A stretch of DNA of 64,000 nt from Lytechinus variegatus (taxonomy: Eukaryota > Echinodermata > Echinoidea > Temnopleuroida > Toxopneustidae): positions 6,431,501 to 6,495,500 of the forward strand of contig NC_054750.1 of the NCBI RefSeq assembly GCF_018143015.1, read 5' to 3'. The notes beneath the pieces are model-generated. The model saw nothing but the letters and a program-made list of their open reading frames with translations. It had not been told where the DNA came from and searched no databases. The translations under genes and the position numbers were made by a program. This document shows positions 47,401-58,100 of the stretch, one piece after another; positions within the stretch are counted from its first letter, which is position 1, and each line of letters starts with the position of its first letter.

Positions 47401-49969
47401 TTCTTTGTCGGTCGGACACAATCAACTAAATGGGCCTTGTCAAACCTTTTATATTTTCACCATTTCTTTTGTATTTTATTACATGAAATATTCTAATTTT
47501 TCTCCTCACTGTCAAGTGAAACAATGATTAACTCCTCCCTGAAATTGTGGAACTAGCATTGCTTAATACTATATGGTTCAGTAAAGTTGGTCCAGTGTAA
47601 AAAAAAATGAAATGTATAATTCAAACAACAAAAAACGAAAGAAATAGTGAGTGAAGGACATCATCGACTGTCTCATTTACATGTCACTGGATTTTGTATA
47701 TCACTGTTTTGAGAAAAATAGGTGAAATTTTAAATGTCATAATTTTCCAATTTTACATCCGAGTTTGATGAAATTTTCAGTGTTATGCTAGTTTGTTTTT
47801 CTCTGTTTATTCAAATTAACATTTTTCTGGGATGGAATTGATCTTTAATAATGTGTTCTTTTGAAGGGATACCAGGTCTCCTCTGGTCCATCCAAAGATA
47901 ACTTTGATAATTTTCCTTATCAAGTAACATTTATTTCATATAAGGTTTAACTTGCACCATATTTTTTAAATTGACATCTATATAGACATATGATTCGATC
48001 GACACGTTGACGGCCCGCCAGTGGCGTAGCTAGGATTTTTTCCTGGGGGGCACTGGGGGGTCCTTGCTCAGGGGGGGGCACCATTTTTTCCGGTGTGTGT
48101 GTGTGTATGTGTTACAAGGGCGGTTCCGACTTTCGCCAATAGGGGACGGGGCCCGAAATTATCTTCACCTATTATTTTCCCCTATCAGTCACTTCTTAGT
48201 CTTATTCTTATAAAACAACATAAGCATGAAATAATCTCATAAGCCTTATAAAAAGTGCGAGCGCGAAGCGCGAGTGATTTTTTTATGTGTTTTTTCCTGA
48301 AAATTTAATATCCTGGGCAATGTTATGTGTGATCCTGAACAAGATTCGTATGTAACTAGATGGTTACTGCGAACGCCATGCGCGAGCAGAAATTTTTATT
48401 AACTGTTCTAGCATTATCGAAAAAGGACCTGTTAAAGACTGCTTACAGTTACCCACGAAAATGATATATTTCAATAATGCGAGCGCGAAGCGCGAGCAAA
48501 ATTTTTGACATTCCTACCTAAAAATATGGTAATTCCAAGCACTTTTTGTATTAATAAATGGGATAGGTATGTATAACTAAACAATTGATGCGAGCGCGAA
48601 GCGCGAGAGGAAGAAAAGACCTAAAAGCGGGACACTCTATTCATATTTTGTAAATCATAAATAGGATATAGTTAATTGGGTATTATTAATAATGCGATCG
48701 TGAAGCGTGAGCAGACAATTATTGATATTCTGATGTGAAACTGGATAATTTAAGTACACTTTAAATAAAGAGCATGCAGGCTATCGTGTATGTTTTAGAT
48801 TTAGACCTAGAATCTTGGCATTCTGAATACATTTTTAATGGAACATTATGGAATACACGTAGACAATAGGAACTTGGCAAATCAAACAATGTGACCACGC
48901 AGCGTGAGCTTAAAAAGCTGATATGCAGACCATAAAACAGACATTTTACAGAGCACTTAAATTTGTAAATGTCGATGTTCGAGCTAAAATATGTTTTGTA
49001 TATTGACTTCAAAACTTGCTCCATATCAGCCTATTGAGCAAGATATGAATCTCATCGAACAGGCAATTCTGGCGCGAAGCGCAAGCAAATTTTTTTTATA
49101 GTAACATGAAAGTTTTTTTTTTGCAAGTCTTCCCCTCACATTATTTCATTCCCTCGTCTTCCTTCTCCTATTTTCCACCTTTTTTCTTCTTTTCCCTTTT
49201 TCTTTTCTTCTTTCTCCCTTTTTTTTGGCTCTGCCAATTTTTTCAGGGGGGCACGTGCCCCCCCCCCCGTAGCTACGCCACTGCGGCCAGCGACAAATTG
49301 TAAAAAAAACTTACGGAGGAAGGTGATATAAATGAAGATATATTACACATTACACAAAATTTTAAACAAACATCAATGGTATTACATCCCCCCCCCCCCC
49401 CCGTTTACTCTATGAAATTATTCGTTAAAAATTTAAAGAAAATGTTAACAAAAGTTTCAAAAAAATTTAAATAACAAATCTTCAAATTTTTAGCAATATA
49501 ATAGCGTTTTATAATATAGAGATTAGATATTGCTGATGGTATTCAATAATTATTTGTTTAAAAATTAAACATCATCTAATCAGTTCTTATATAGTAAAGC
49601 AGATTGCATAAGACCTTTTGCTTTGTGAACAAATGTAGCTTATGAAAAATGCTAATCTAAATTAATCAACATAATAAGTCAGAAATCGTCTATACAAGAA
49701 TAAATATGGGGGCCATTAAGCTAGAAAATATTTGCATGTCAATCCTTAAAAAGGCTAATTTCCTCATGAAGTGGTATTGAAGAGCATTTCATTCTCTTAT
49801 AGACCATTTTGCATACATAATGATCATTTTCATGTACAGAGCTTACCATCTTGTTCTTGGAGAAGACTGATCTAATTCCTGTCAGACAACAGGTTTTGTT
49901 CTTCTCTGAATCATCTTTGTTTTCTCCCTTGAAAGACAAAGATCTGGGTCTGGATTTTGTGCAACCCAT
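44181..49969 (-). CDS. Unrecognised acidic protein with N-terminal Met-Gly-Cys (orphan gene)
   Basis: I do not recognise this gene. Six minus-strand exons (49847-49969, 46651-46933, 46020-46166, 45405-45554, 44919-45044, 44181-44410) have GT/AG borders and consistent phases, and sum to 1059 nt (352 residues plus stop). The product starts MGCTKSRP: Gly2 suits N-myristoylation and Cys3 palmitoylation, so attachment to a membrane's inner face is likely. The rest is Ser/Asp/Glu-rich, with no membrane segment and no domain I know; the last exon has a helix-like stretch (DIWNACGNIYQTGLQIVQDI). The three middle exons are symmetrical (phase 1-1; 147, 150, 126 nt), so any can be skipped without a frameshift. 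The start ATG has A at -3 and G at +4; an in-frame upstream ATG at 50038 would remove the lipidation signal. Exon 2 could instead start at 47020 (phase also fits). Poly(A) signal AATAAA lies 29 bp past the stop. Confidence 0.7.
44693..44830 (+). repeat. (CTT)n tract in orphan-gene intron
   Basis: CTTCTTCTTCTT grades into CTCCTCCTCC in the intron between the last two coding exons of the orphan gene. Similar pyrimidine runs at 46300-46480 fall in another of its introns. Confidence 0.9.
44919..45044 (-). CDS. Orphan gene exon 5 (126 nt, phase 1-1)
   Basis: It encodes DEDTIYPSSTSEGNDVTNND, then DEEKDVGVPGEIGDRILL. The acceptor is CAACTAG and the donor GTTTGT is weak. It is acidic like its neighbours. 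Confidence 0.62.
   Translation of the reverse strand: MKTPSIPRAHQREMTSQITMIRTLTRRKMLVSLERSEIVFS
45405..45554 (-). CDS. Orphan gene exon 4 (150 nt, phase 1-1)
   Basis: It encodes TVNVHKEFENLDDEETDDGS, then MVKRCVPDQITNIMDANWS. The donor is GTGAGC and the acceptor TTTAACAAG. Confidence 0.68.
46020..46166 (-). CDS. Orphan gene exon 3 (147 nt, phase 1-1)
   Basis: It encodes RFINDKDNDDVSVLSDVDYS, then an acidic stretch ending SGFEFSGNM. It is bounded by a pyrimidine-rich acceptor (TCTCCAAAAG) and GTAAGT. Confidence 0.7.
46651..46933 (-). CDS. Orphan gene exon 2
   Basis: It encodes LLEEDACRDDDTEGSFCVNF, then a Ser/Thr-rich stretch with SIHSATSIHSVTTIESM and a Pro-rich segment, ending DFLSY at donor CGTAAGTT. 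The acceptor tract is weak; an alternative in-phase acceptor would start the exon at 47020 with LTAYLKRDYELM. Confidence 0.6.
46934..49846. other. First intron of orphan gene
   Basis: It is 2.9 kb, dominated by the 1.27-kb inverted-repeat element at 48019-49283. The rest is AT-rich with a long C run near 49388. Further small exons here cannot be excluded. Confidence 0.5.
48019..49283. mobile_element. 1.27-kb non-autonomous element with CAGTGGCGTAGCTA ends and 8-bp TSD
   Basis: The left end CAGTGGCGTAGCTAGG and right end TAGCTACGCCACTG are inverted. The flanks CGGCCCGC (48011-48018) and CGGCCAGC (49284-49291) form an 8-bp duplication with one mismatch, typical of hAT elements. G tracts follow both ends. 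Inside, GCGAGCGCGAAGCGCGAG recurs (about 48257, 48479, 48590, with degenerate versions near 48368, 48693, 48894, 49072). No transposase frame is visible. Confidence 0.85.
49847..49969 (-). CDS. Orphan gene exon 1: MGC lipidation start
   Basis: It encodes 41 residues beginning MGCTKSRPRSLSFKG, basic and Ser-rich, with a CC pair at residues 27-28, ending SKNKM at donor GTAAGC. The acylation site is predicted from the motif only. Confidence 0.68.
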
Positions 49970-49974
49970 TTTGA

Positions 49975-50190
49975 AATTTTGCTCAGAAATTTCAGAAAGA
50001 ATTTGAGAAAAATTGCTCAATAACTCTATTGTCAGCAAGCTGAAAGAGATAAATGATAATAATCATGAAAGTATAGGCGTGGCCGTGGTTACCTGAACCA
50101 CACGCATGCGCATTGTGGTTTTAGATTCGCGCGTTTGCCAATATACGTCACGATACGTCAACAATAAGTATGCGCACGCATCAGAAAGTT
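49975..50190 (-). promoter_or_regulatory. Putative promoter of orphan gene with NRF1-like and CRE-like sites
   Basis: Upstream of the MGC start is a locally CpG-rich stretch. It contains TGCGCATGCG (complement near 50102-50114) and TGCGCACGC (about 50171), both close to the NRF1 consensus, two TACGTCA half-CREs (50144 and 50154) and a CCAAT-like site (about 50138). No TATA box is obvious. The call rests on position and motifs only. Confidence 0.4.
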
Positions 50191-52022
50191 TGGAAAGTTT
50201 TGTCACATATAATATGGAGTTTTGCCATAACCTTTTGCATAATGCTAACGCATTTTATTTTTCTTTCTTCTCGAGATTATGATTACTAGGACCTATGAGC
50301 AGCATGCTTATACACTTGTATGTATCCATGGATTAACTTCGACTTCCGACCCCCCCCCCCCCTAACTCCTTTTGGCTACGTGCTCAAGACCCGGGGCTCA
50401 AAACATTGACAAATATATATTCCAATTCTGCCCCCTTACTTCTTTTATCTCATCTTTTATAAAACTTTGCTCCTTCTTTTTCTTCCTATCTCTTACCTTT
50501 GATCAACTATTTAAAATGATGAGGGGTGCTATGCAGATTTTTTTTATAAATAAAGTTGCAAGCGGGCGGAGAGGGGAATTTTGTTTCCTCAACAATACAA
50601 AAATCTAAATTTGGAATACATTTTTACACAAATCCAGAGCAAGACATCAACTCTTCTAGTTTCCTGTTGTTCTATTTCTCCCTCTTTTTTTTTTTTTGGG
50701 GGGGGGGGGGTTGGGTCCATCCCCCTATCTGTACGCAAGCATCTCCGATCAATTTCTCCCTCTGTTATTTTTGTCACCCCTTCATGTGCATAACCACTCT
50801 AGTCTCTCTTATCACCTTTTCTCACATCCTTTCTTGTTTTCCTCTCTTTACTTGTCTCTCTCGATCCTCTCCCTTTTCTCCATCATTCCTCTTTTGCTGT
50901 CTTGACATCATTCCCCTTCTCTCTCTCCTCCCTCTCCATTCTTTTCTTTTCCCCTCCCAATCTCACTGTATCTATACCCTCTATTTCCTGTTTGTTGTCC
51001 TTTCCATTGTGACACAATCCTCTTTACTGGTATATTGCTAACCTATATTTTTTCTTCTTTTTCTCCAACGTATCTTGACAACATCCCCACCCCCCTCATT
51101 TATCTCTCTCTCTCCTCTTGTCTATCTTTCCATCATCTTCATTCCCTCACCCTGTCTGGTTATCAGGACGTCATCATCCCTTTCTTTCTACCTTTCTGTC
51201 TGTCTCTCTCATCTTATAAGGGCCCTTTTGTGGAGCAGTTTTGTGCTGAAGAGAATTCTCTGGGTTAAAAAGAAAGCAGGAGAAAGCAGAATGAATGACT
51301 GACTGACTGAATGAGTGAGTGAGTGAACAAAAGAATAAATAAAGAATTGAATGAATAAAGGAAGAAATAAATAAACATCGCCCTTTTCTCATCTTCTTCC
51401 TCTCTTTTTTTCTTTTGCTCCAGGTTACTAGTATATTACTCCATAAATCATACCTAAAACAAGATATATAGAGCTCAAAATATTTCATAGACATTTCTTT
51501 AATTTTCATATAATGCACATACACACTGCTTTAGTACAAAATCAGTTCATAAATGTTTACAACACACGTTATTGCAATAAACATTAAACATGAATAGATT
51601 TACATGAATAATTCACTTAGTACACAATGCACATACATGCATAATATAATAATTACATTTGTAATACAAAATACAATTATGATGAATTGAGATGACTTTC
51701 TGCTTTTTCTGCCACATAATGTGCATATTGGAATTAAATATAAAAAAAGTAGAATATACCTCCTCATTTTATAAACATATAATCATCCTTGAACCCATCC
51801 TAATATATTAGGATATCTATATCTAAATGCACATAAATGCACATCAGAAATCACAATGTGCTGCACTCAACCCAGGTGAGGTAAATGGGTACCTAGCAGG
51901 AATCAGTTTCCTTGAAACGCAGAGCACGTAACAGTTGCTCTGCTAAAGACAGGGTAATTATGCTGCATTACTGTACAGTGCTTTGAGAGTTTTGATAAAG
52001 TAAGTGTTAAGCGCAATATAAG

Positions 52023-53083
52023 CCCGGGGGGGCCACTTCCATTCACGAGTGGATACCATGCGCGACCATGGGGTCTCGAAAAGCACCCTAAACAAGTAAT
52101 TTCCATATTCTGAAAATGCACCCCTTAACAAGTATTGGGGTGTCAAACCCTATACCCTTAACAAGTATTGGAAACAAAACGATAACCTTGGCAAATTCCC
52201 TGAAATGAACCCCTAAACAAGTACGGGAATGTTTTATTGTTACGGGTCCTTCGGTCATCGGCTTTACCTTATTTAGTTAAAGGGGAAGTTCACCCTGACA
52301 AAAAGTTTATTGTAAAAATAGCAGAAAAAATAATAAAAAATATTGCCGAAGGTTTGAGAAAAATCCATCAAATAATTAAAAAGTTATTAGAATTTCAATT
52401 ATTTGATTTGTGACGTCATATGCAAGCAGCATTCCTACATAGCGAATGGTAAAAATTCAATGAAATGTCATTTTCTCAGAAAATTGAAAATGGTTTTCAC
52501 TGTACCTTTTGTATATCAATATACAAATCATTTCACACCCGATCATGAATAGAAAACAAAATTAAGTCATCAGGAACCATAAAAAATTTGAAATTCATGC
52601 ATTTTATATTACATAACACATGGGGCAGCTGCTCGTTTATGACGTCACAAATCCAAAACTTTGAACTCTAATAACTGTTTTACTCTTCAACGGATTTTCC
52701 TCAAAACTTCACCAATATTTTTTACTATTTTTTCTGCTATTTTTACAACAAAGTTTTCTTCAGGGTGAACTTCCCCTTTAAGTACGACCCCACCTTCTAC
52801 ACCTCACGCAAATCGGACTCTAAACACGAAGTGTTGGGGCAAAAAGGACATCCTTTATAAAACATTTGAATTTTGTTTTATCATCCCCACAAATTTGACC
52901 CTAAACACGTAATTGTCCTAGCGAAATCGATACCCTTTTTTCATTATTTTTGTGTTTTTGACACCCTTATCACGTTACGTACGTAACGTGCCCTATCGTG
53001 AAAAAGACATCCTTTTTACGTGTTTTTTTGGTCGCGCATGGTATCCACTCGTCAATGTAAGTGGCCCCCCCCCCCCCCCCGGG
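52023..53083. mobile_element. 1.06-kb MITE with perfect 8-bp TSD AATATAAG
   Basis: CCCGGGGG at the left and a C run ending GGG at the right, followed by GGATACCATGCGCGACCA and its complement TGGTCGCGCATGGTATCC, give terminal inverted repeats of about 45 bp. AATATAAG is duplicated at 52015-52022 and 53084-53091. The interior carries repeats of CCCTAAACAAGTA type and a nested TTAA element. Confidence 0.88.
52281..52777. mobile_element. TTAA-type MITE nested in the 52-kb element
   Basis: TTAA at 52277-52280 and 52778-52781 flank ends AGGGGAAGTTCACCCTGA and TCAGGGTGAACTTCCCCT. The inverted arms continue (AAAAATAGCAGAAAAAAT / ATTTTTTCTGCTATTTTT). It is Kolobok/piggyBac-like by target site. A decayed relative lies at 947-1430. 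Confidence 0.9.
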
Positions 53084-55101
53084 AATATAAGCAAGTAAAA
53101 TAATAATGATTATTATTATCTTCATATTTGAGCCAGGAAAAAAAGTTAACTTTGGTGAACATTTTGCCGTTATAACTTGTACCCCATGAATGATTTTAAA
53201 TTGGATTAATTTTGAGAAAAAATATGACTTATAGAGTCTCATAGACAAAGGAATAACGAGGGGTTGATATTCCTGAGAAAGCTAATGATCAGACTTGATT
53301 ATGTACATATTCAGACAGGCCTCAAGTTCCACATCAGTATTGCATCAAAACCTGGTAGGTGTCACAAAAAGCTGTTCTTAAGTTACGAGCGACTTTTTAA
53401 AACACTGGGGATCCTTTCTTGTAGTAAATTTTGTGCAACAAGTTTTCATTTGTTGATTTAGTTCCAAGAATGGATCACCAGTTAGTTGTTTTTTAAAGTC
53501 GCTTGTAAGTTACAAGACCTTCATGACACACCCACCTGGGTCTGCATCGATCAATTTATAACTTTCTCTGTTCACTGGATTATAGATGCCTCTTACAATG
53601 CCCAGTTAAGATGGCAGCTGGGAGGAAATAGACGATACACACTTTACAAAGTTAAGTAATTAAGATCAATAGAATTATTTACTACAGCAATAGCATTCAC
53701 CCATCCATTATACATTCCCATTATTGAATATGACACATGTTTTTAACTTGGCAAACTTAAAAGGCAATGTTAAAAAATGAAATGTACATGTCTTATACTT
53801 GGTATCAATTTATACAGAAAATGCATAACCAAATTCAAGTCTAAATGTATTCATCAAAGTAGAAGGTACACATACTTGTGTAATTCCAAGAAATCTGATA
53901 CCAGAATATTACAGCACATCTCGGATGACAATAATATAAAGGGTGTATTTTATTTAGAAGTGTAGATTTTAATTTAGTTCAGTACAAAAAAATGTTTCGT
54001 CACATGGAGAGTCATGATGGAATTACAATGAAACTTTCAGATAAAGACATAACATGATGCAATAAACACTTGGAGAGCTAATTTATTTATTCATCCAGTT
54101 GTATATCTATTCTGATTCACTTTTTTTGTATACAGGTTGGCTTCATAATTGTAAACAGTACACTGTTTTACAAGACAACCAAATTGATGGAAAGAGTGGG
54201 TTCATAAAGGGTCTTTATATCTGTTGATACACAACTGGTTGAACAAAACATAGATCATATTTGGTGTTCAAGTTTACTTTCAGTCAAGAGATTTCAGGGC
54301 CATCTTTATTGCTCCATCACAATCTCGCATCAATTCACATCAATCATATAGAATAGTCTTCCATGAAAGCATTTCCCTCTTGATAGCTTTAAAACCTCAC
54401 GGTAACTTGGTTATCTCTCATCCAGTTTTCTCTTCTTTTTGTATGTTTCCTTTTTTCAATCTTTTCTGCCTCATAAGCATCTAATCATGATGCATAGTGG
54501 ATGGAACATTACACATGTCCAATTATCAAATAATGGATGACAGATAATAAATCCAACATAATTTTGATTTGTCTGATGGCATATACACTACATGATAAAA
54601 TGACACATGATGATGAAGTGTGAGTTCAAATTACAATGGAGTCCTCCAACGGAATTCCTTCAAGTCGATGGACATCTCAGATTGTAAAAGCTGGAAATAT
54701 TCTCCACTGGGTGTTCAAACCCAAATTACCCAATTTTGATTTGGGGGGTCAATAATCATAATAGCAGTATCTTTAAAACTAACACAAATCTTGCTATCAA
54801 CAATAATTAAAGGTTCCCAAATGTAGCTTACGTTGTTTACTTTGTGACCCAGTAACCTCTGGTAGCTTGAATGTAAGAATAGTACACAGTATGAGTAGAC
54901 CGGAAGTTGTTTGGTTACTTATCATAGAACAAGTGTAATTTCTAATTCAGTGCACATATTGAGCAGCAAATTCATGCCATCAGGGAACTTTTAGTTATTG
55001 CCTATAGCGAGAATTTCAAACTGACGTTCCATAGCTGGATGGACGAATGGACCAGCAATGGAAGGAATGGTAATCTCAGGAGGGGGATTGAACCCTGATC
55101 T

Positions 55102-55197
55102 CTATAACTTAGCCTTTGGTGTTGGTGGTTTGAGTTGCTGTAGCTTCATGGCCAATCCCATGTTTCCACTGATCTTGAGCTTCCCAGAGAAGAAGGC
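55102..55197 (-). CDS. SCP2: SCP2 terminal exon with PTS1
   Basis: It encodes [20 protein letters not shown], then [11 protein letters not shown] and a TAG stop. The final Ala-Lys-Leu is a peroxisomal targeting signal, as in vertebrate SCP2. It starts after CCTCTCAG in phase 0. A possible poly(A) signal lies about 800 bp downstream (54305-54310, minus strand). Confidence 0.96.
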   Translation of the reverse strand, partial: AFFSGKLKISGNMGLAMKLQQLKPPTPKAKL

Positions 55198-58100
55198 CTG
55201 AGAGGGGAAGTCAATACCAAAGATTGGTTCATTCATATGTGGTAATAATCAGCGTAAAGTACACAAATAATGCACGTAAGCGCCTGCATGCAGGGCCACA
55301 TAATGAACGATGTGCGAGAAGAGTCAATGGATATACCGAGGTCCGCAGGACCGAGTGCAGTATATCCATTTGGCGAGTCGAGCACAGAGTTCATTATTTG
55401 GGCCTCTATGCACAAGAATGTGTGCATTGTTTGTTTTATACACCCCCCTCCCCCATGTTACTGGGTTGCCCCGAAAATTGCACTATCCTGCACTTGGACA
55501 TCAGAGTGCAGGATAGTGCATTTGGTATGACGTCAGAGTGCAGAATAGTGCATTTGGTATGACGTCAGAGTGCAGGATAGTGCATTTGGTATGACGTCAG
55601 AGTGCAGGATAGTGCATTTGGTATGACGTCAGAGTGCAGAATAGTGCATTTGGTATGACGTCAGAGTGCAGGATAGTGCATTTGGTATGACGTCAGAGTG
55701 CAGGATAGTGCATTTTGGATGCCATAGTACAATTCACTGAATATCATGTGATCCAACTTGGACCATTCAGATTACAGAACATTCTTGGGAGTTGAATAAT
55801 ACAAAATATAGACTGCCTGCTTTGGGGTGGATAGTTTTGGATAAGACCCAGTATACATGTAACCTCAGACATACTAGCCTGTATTCTCAAGATGTTCAAT
55901 TGTATCATGGTAGAAAACCATGGATTATGTAGATTTGTGCACATAAGGAAAGCTTATTTCATCTGTACACTAAGAAAAATCCAATTAAATGCATGCTTGT
56001 GGCAAAGGGAGCTAAAAGAGATGCGCGATAATCCAAGAATTCTGCATAGTCCATGGTTTTGTACCAAGGTACAATTAAAACCTTCTTTCAAGAATATGGG
56101 CCAGTAAGGCCCAATTCACAAAGGAATTTTCGAAAAACAATCAGTTATCAAGTTAAGCTTAATTTAGCACGTATATAAAGAAAATATCCAATGTTGATGC
56201 AAGCTTTTGTCACAGTAGGCCAAATTAATGCCTGTTGCCATGGTTATCTGCGGTATTTCATTCATGCATTCATTGTTTTGGATCAATGAGTCAACTCTTC
56301 ATAACAGTGGACTCATGAATAATATAGCATGCTTAACCATGGCAACAGGCATCAATTTGGCGCTATGTGACAAAAGCACACATCAGCATTGGATACTTTT
56401 CAGTATACATGGAAAATTAAGCATAATTTCTGCATGAAATCTGCATAAAACCATGAGTTCAACCGGTAAATTTCAAATCCACCTCTGTGAATTCGGGGCC
56501 AATGTCTCATGCATTATACATGAGACTTCTGCATTGTGTGCTAATAATAATATTAATTAAAGATTTGTATAGCGCACATATCTGTCGATGACACTCAAGG
56601 CGCACAATTAACAACTTATATAAAACAGAAATAAATTAATAAATACACAAAAATTGAACAAACTGACAAGAAAAATACACAATCAGTTAAAGTTGGTAGT
56701 CAAAATAATAATTCGGCCTTATCACACAACAGTTAAGGAAATGCTTCCCTCATAAGGAAAGTCTTTAATTTTTTGTGGAATAGCTCTCTTGACTGGCACA
56801 ACTTAATGTCCGATGGAATTGAATTCCACAAACGGGGACCAGCAACGGAAAAAGATCTGTCACTCCAGGACCTCTTCACTCTAACTTGTTGGAGCTGGTG
56901 AACATTCCCTGAACGAAGACCGGGTCTACATGATCTCTTCACCTCCAGAAGATCTGATAGGTACACTGGTGAATGGTTGGTTTTAAGTTTAAAGACCAAG
57001 GAAAGAACTTTATATGAAAGTCTTTGCATAACAGGCAGCCAGTGTAATTCCTTGAGGATTGGGGTGATATGATCCGACAACTTTGAACGTTTAAAATTCG
57101 TGCAGCAGAATTCTGGACCTTCTGCTATCAATAATTAGATGCATGATAGCAACCACAGTATAATACAGTTATTGACTGCCTGCTTTCAATAGGGGTAGAT
57201 AGTTCAGGAGTATATTCTAAAAAGCAAACATAAGGCATGAGACTCTCACACTGTCTATTGCTCATCCCTAAAATCTTGGCCTTTGGAAACTGCGCATGTC
57301 TTTATGGTATAAAGATGAAATGGGTTGATACTCACATTCTGAGGATTCAGTTTTCCAGTCATCAGATCAACCAAGTCGGCATCACTCAATTTAAATGTGC
57401 AGTCGGCTTTCTCTGTGAAAACAATAACAGTTTTCAGTGAAAAAACAAAAATAGGGTAACCACACACAGTATTATGTTACGTACAAATGATTGTTATTTT
57501 GATATTGAATTTCATCATACAATCACTATCTAAAGATTTTTGCAAATTTCCTGAATTTTTAATCAATGCAAAGAAGCTTAATTCCATATTCATCTCCCCT
57601 TCACTGCTCAAATTCATGTATAAGCCAAGATGGAAGTAAACACAACAGATTAAAACATTAAATTAAACATAGGGTGATGAGTTTACATAAAATTCGAAGC
57701 AAGAAAAGATATGTCAATACGAATGTCCATGTAAAAAGTGTCATGACATATTTTGAAATGTCTTAATAAGAGCAATTGGCACTTGTATATTAGTTCTTGA
57801 ATTCTGTGATAAATGCAAATGAACATTTTAAGTCTAACAGCGAAACTTACACTCAATAAAATCAAAGTATCTACAAATGCTGTAAACATTTTCACACAAC
57901 CAGTCATACAATTACATAATTATTACTACTGTAGTTGGTTTGGTTCTTAGTTTCAGGGGAAAATAGTTGAAACCTAAACATACTTGATGAGTTCTTCTCG
58001 ACTGATCCATTTCCATTTTTGACATCGACGATCCATGAAGCGGACTTTCCTCCTGGTCCTCCTGACACCTTGAAACCATACACACCTTTGATTTTATCCA

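Larger units (their letters stand above)
51850..53120 (+). mobile_element. SINE remnant interrupted by a MITE
   Basis: TGTGCTGCACTCAACCCAGG to TTAAGCGCAATATAAG (51857-52022) continues after the insertion with CAAGTAAAATAATAATG and an ATT tail (53092-53120). The same body (TGTGCTGCACTCAACCAGG ... AAAAGCGCTTAATAAA) follows the tRNA-like head at 60051, so it is one SINE family. Its head is missing here. Confidence 0.7.
49970..55101. other. Intergenic region between orphan gene and SCP2
   Basis: It contains the putative orphan promoter (49975-50190), pyrimidine-rich sequence with many spurious frames (50640-51230), a short TGAC/TGAG simple repeat (51290-51375) and the nested SINE/MITE block (51850-53120). 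The SCP2 3' UTR should occupy its right end. I see no gene between 53120 and 54300. Confidence 0.5.
55198..57335. other. Last SCP2 intron
   Basis: It contains a foldback (55285-55413), a 32-bp tandem array (55501-55716), a 393-bp inverted-repeat element (56108-56500) and a truncated LINE (56535-57135). No exon is seen. Confidence 0.6.

Noticed and set aside
50556..51302. 161-codon frame and neighbours
   Set aside because: Pyrimidine-rich low-complexity DNA giving Ser/Leu/Phe-rich translations in all frames; crosses a G homopolymer.
55224..55562. 112-codon frame on the plus strand
   Set aside because: It is composed of a foldback and the tandem repeat and lies antisense in an SCP2 intron.
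55501..55716. CRISPR-like regular 32-bp periodicity
   Set aside because: The units are contiguous with no unique spacers; it is an ordinary tandem repeat in animal DNA.
56733..57131. 132-codon minus-strand gene
   Set aside because: The encoded protein is the C-terminal module of a non-LTR retrotransposon, inside an SCP2 intron.
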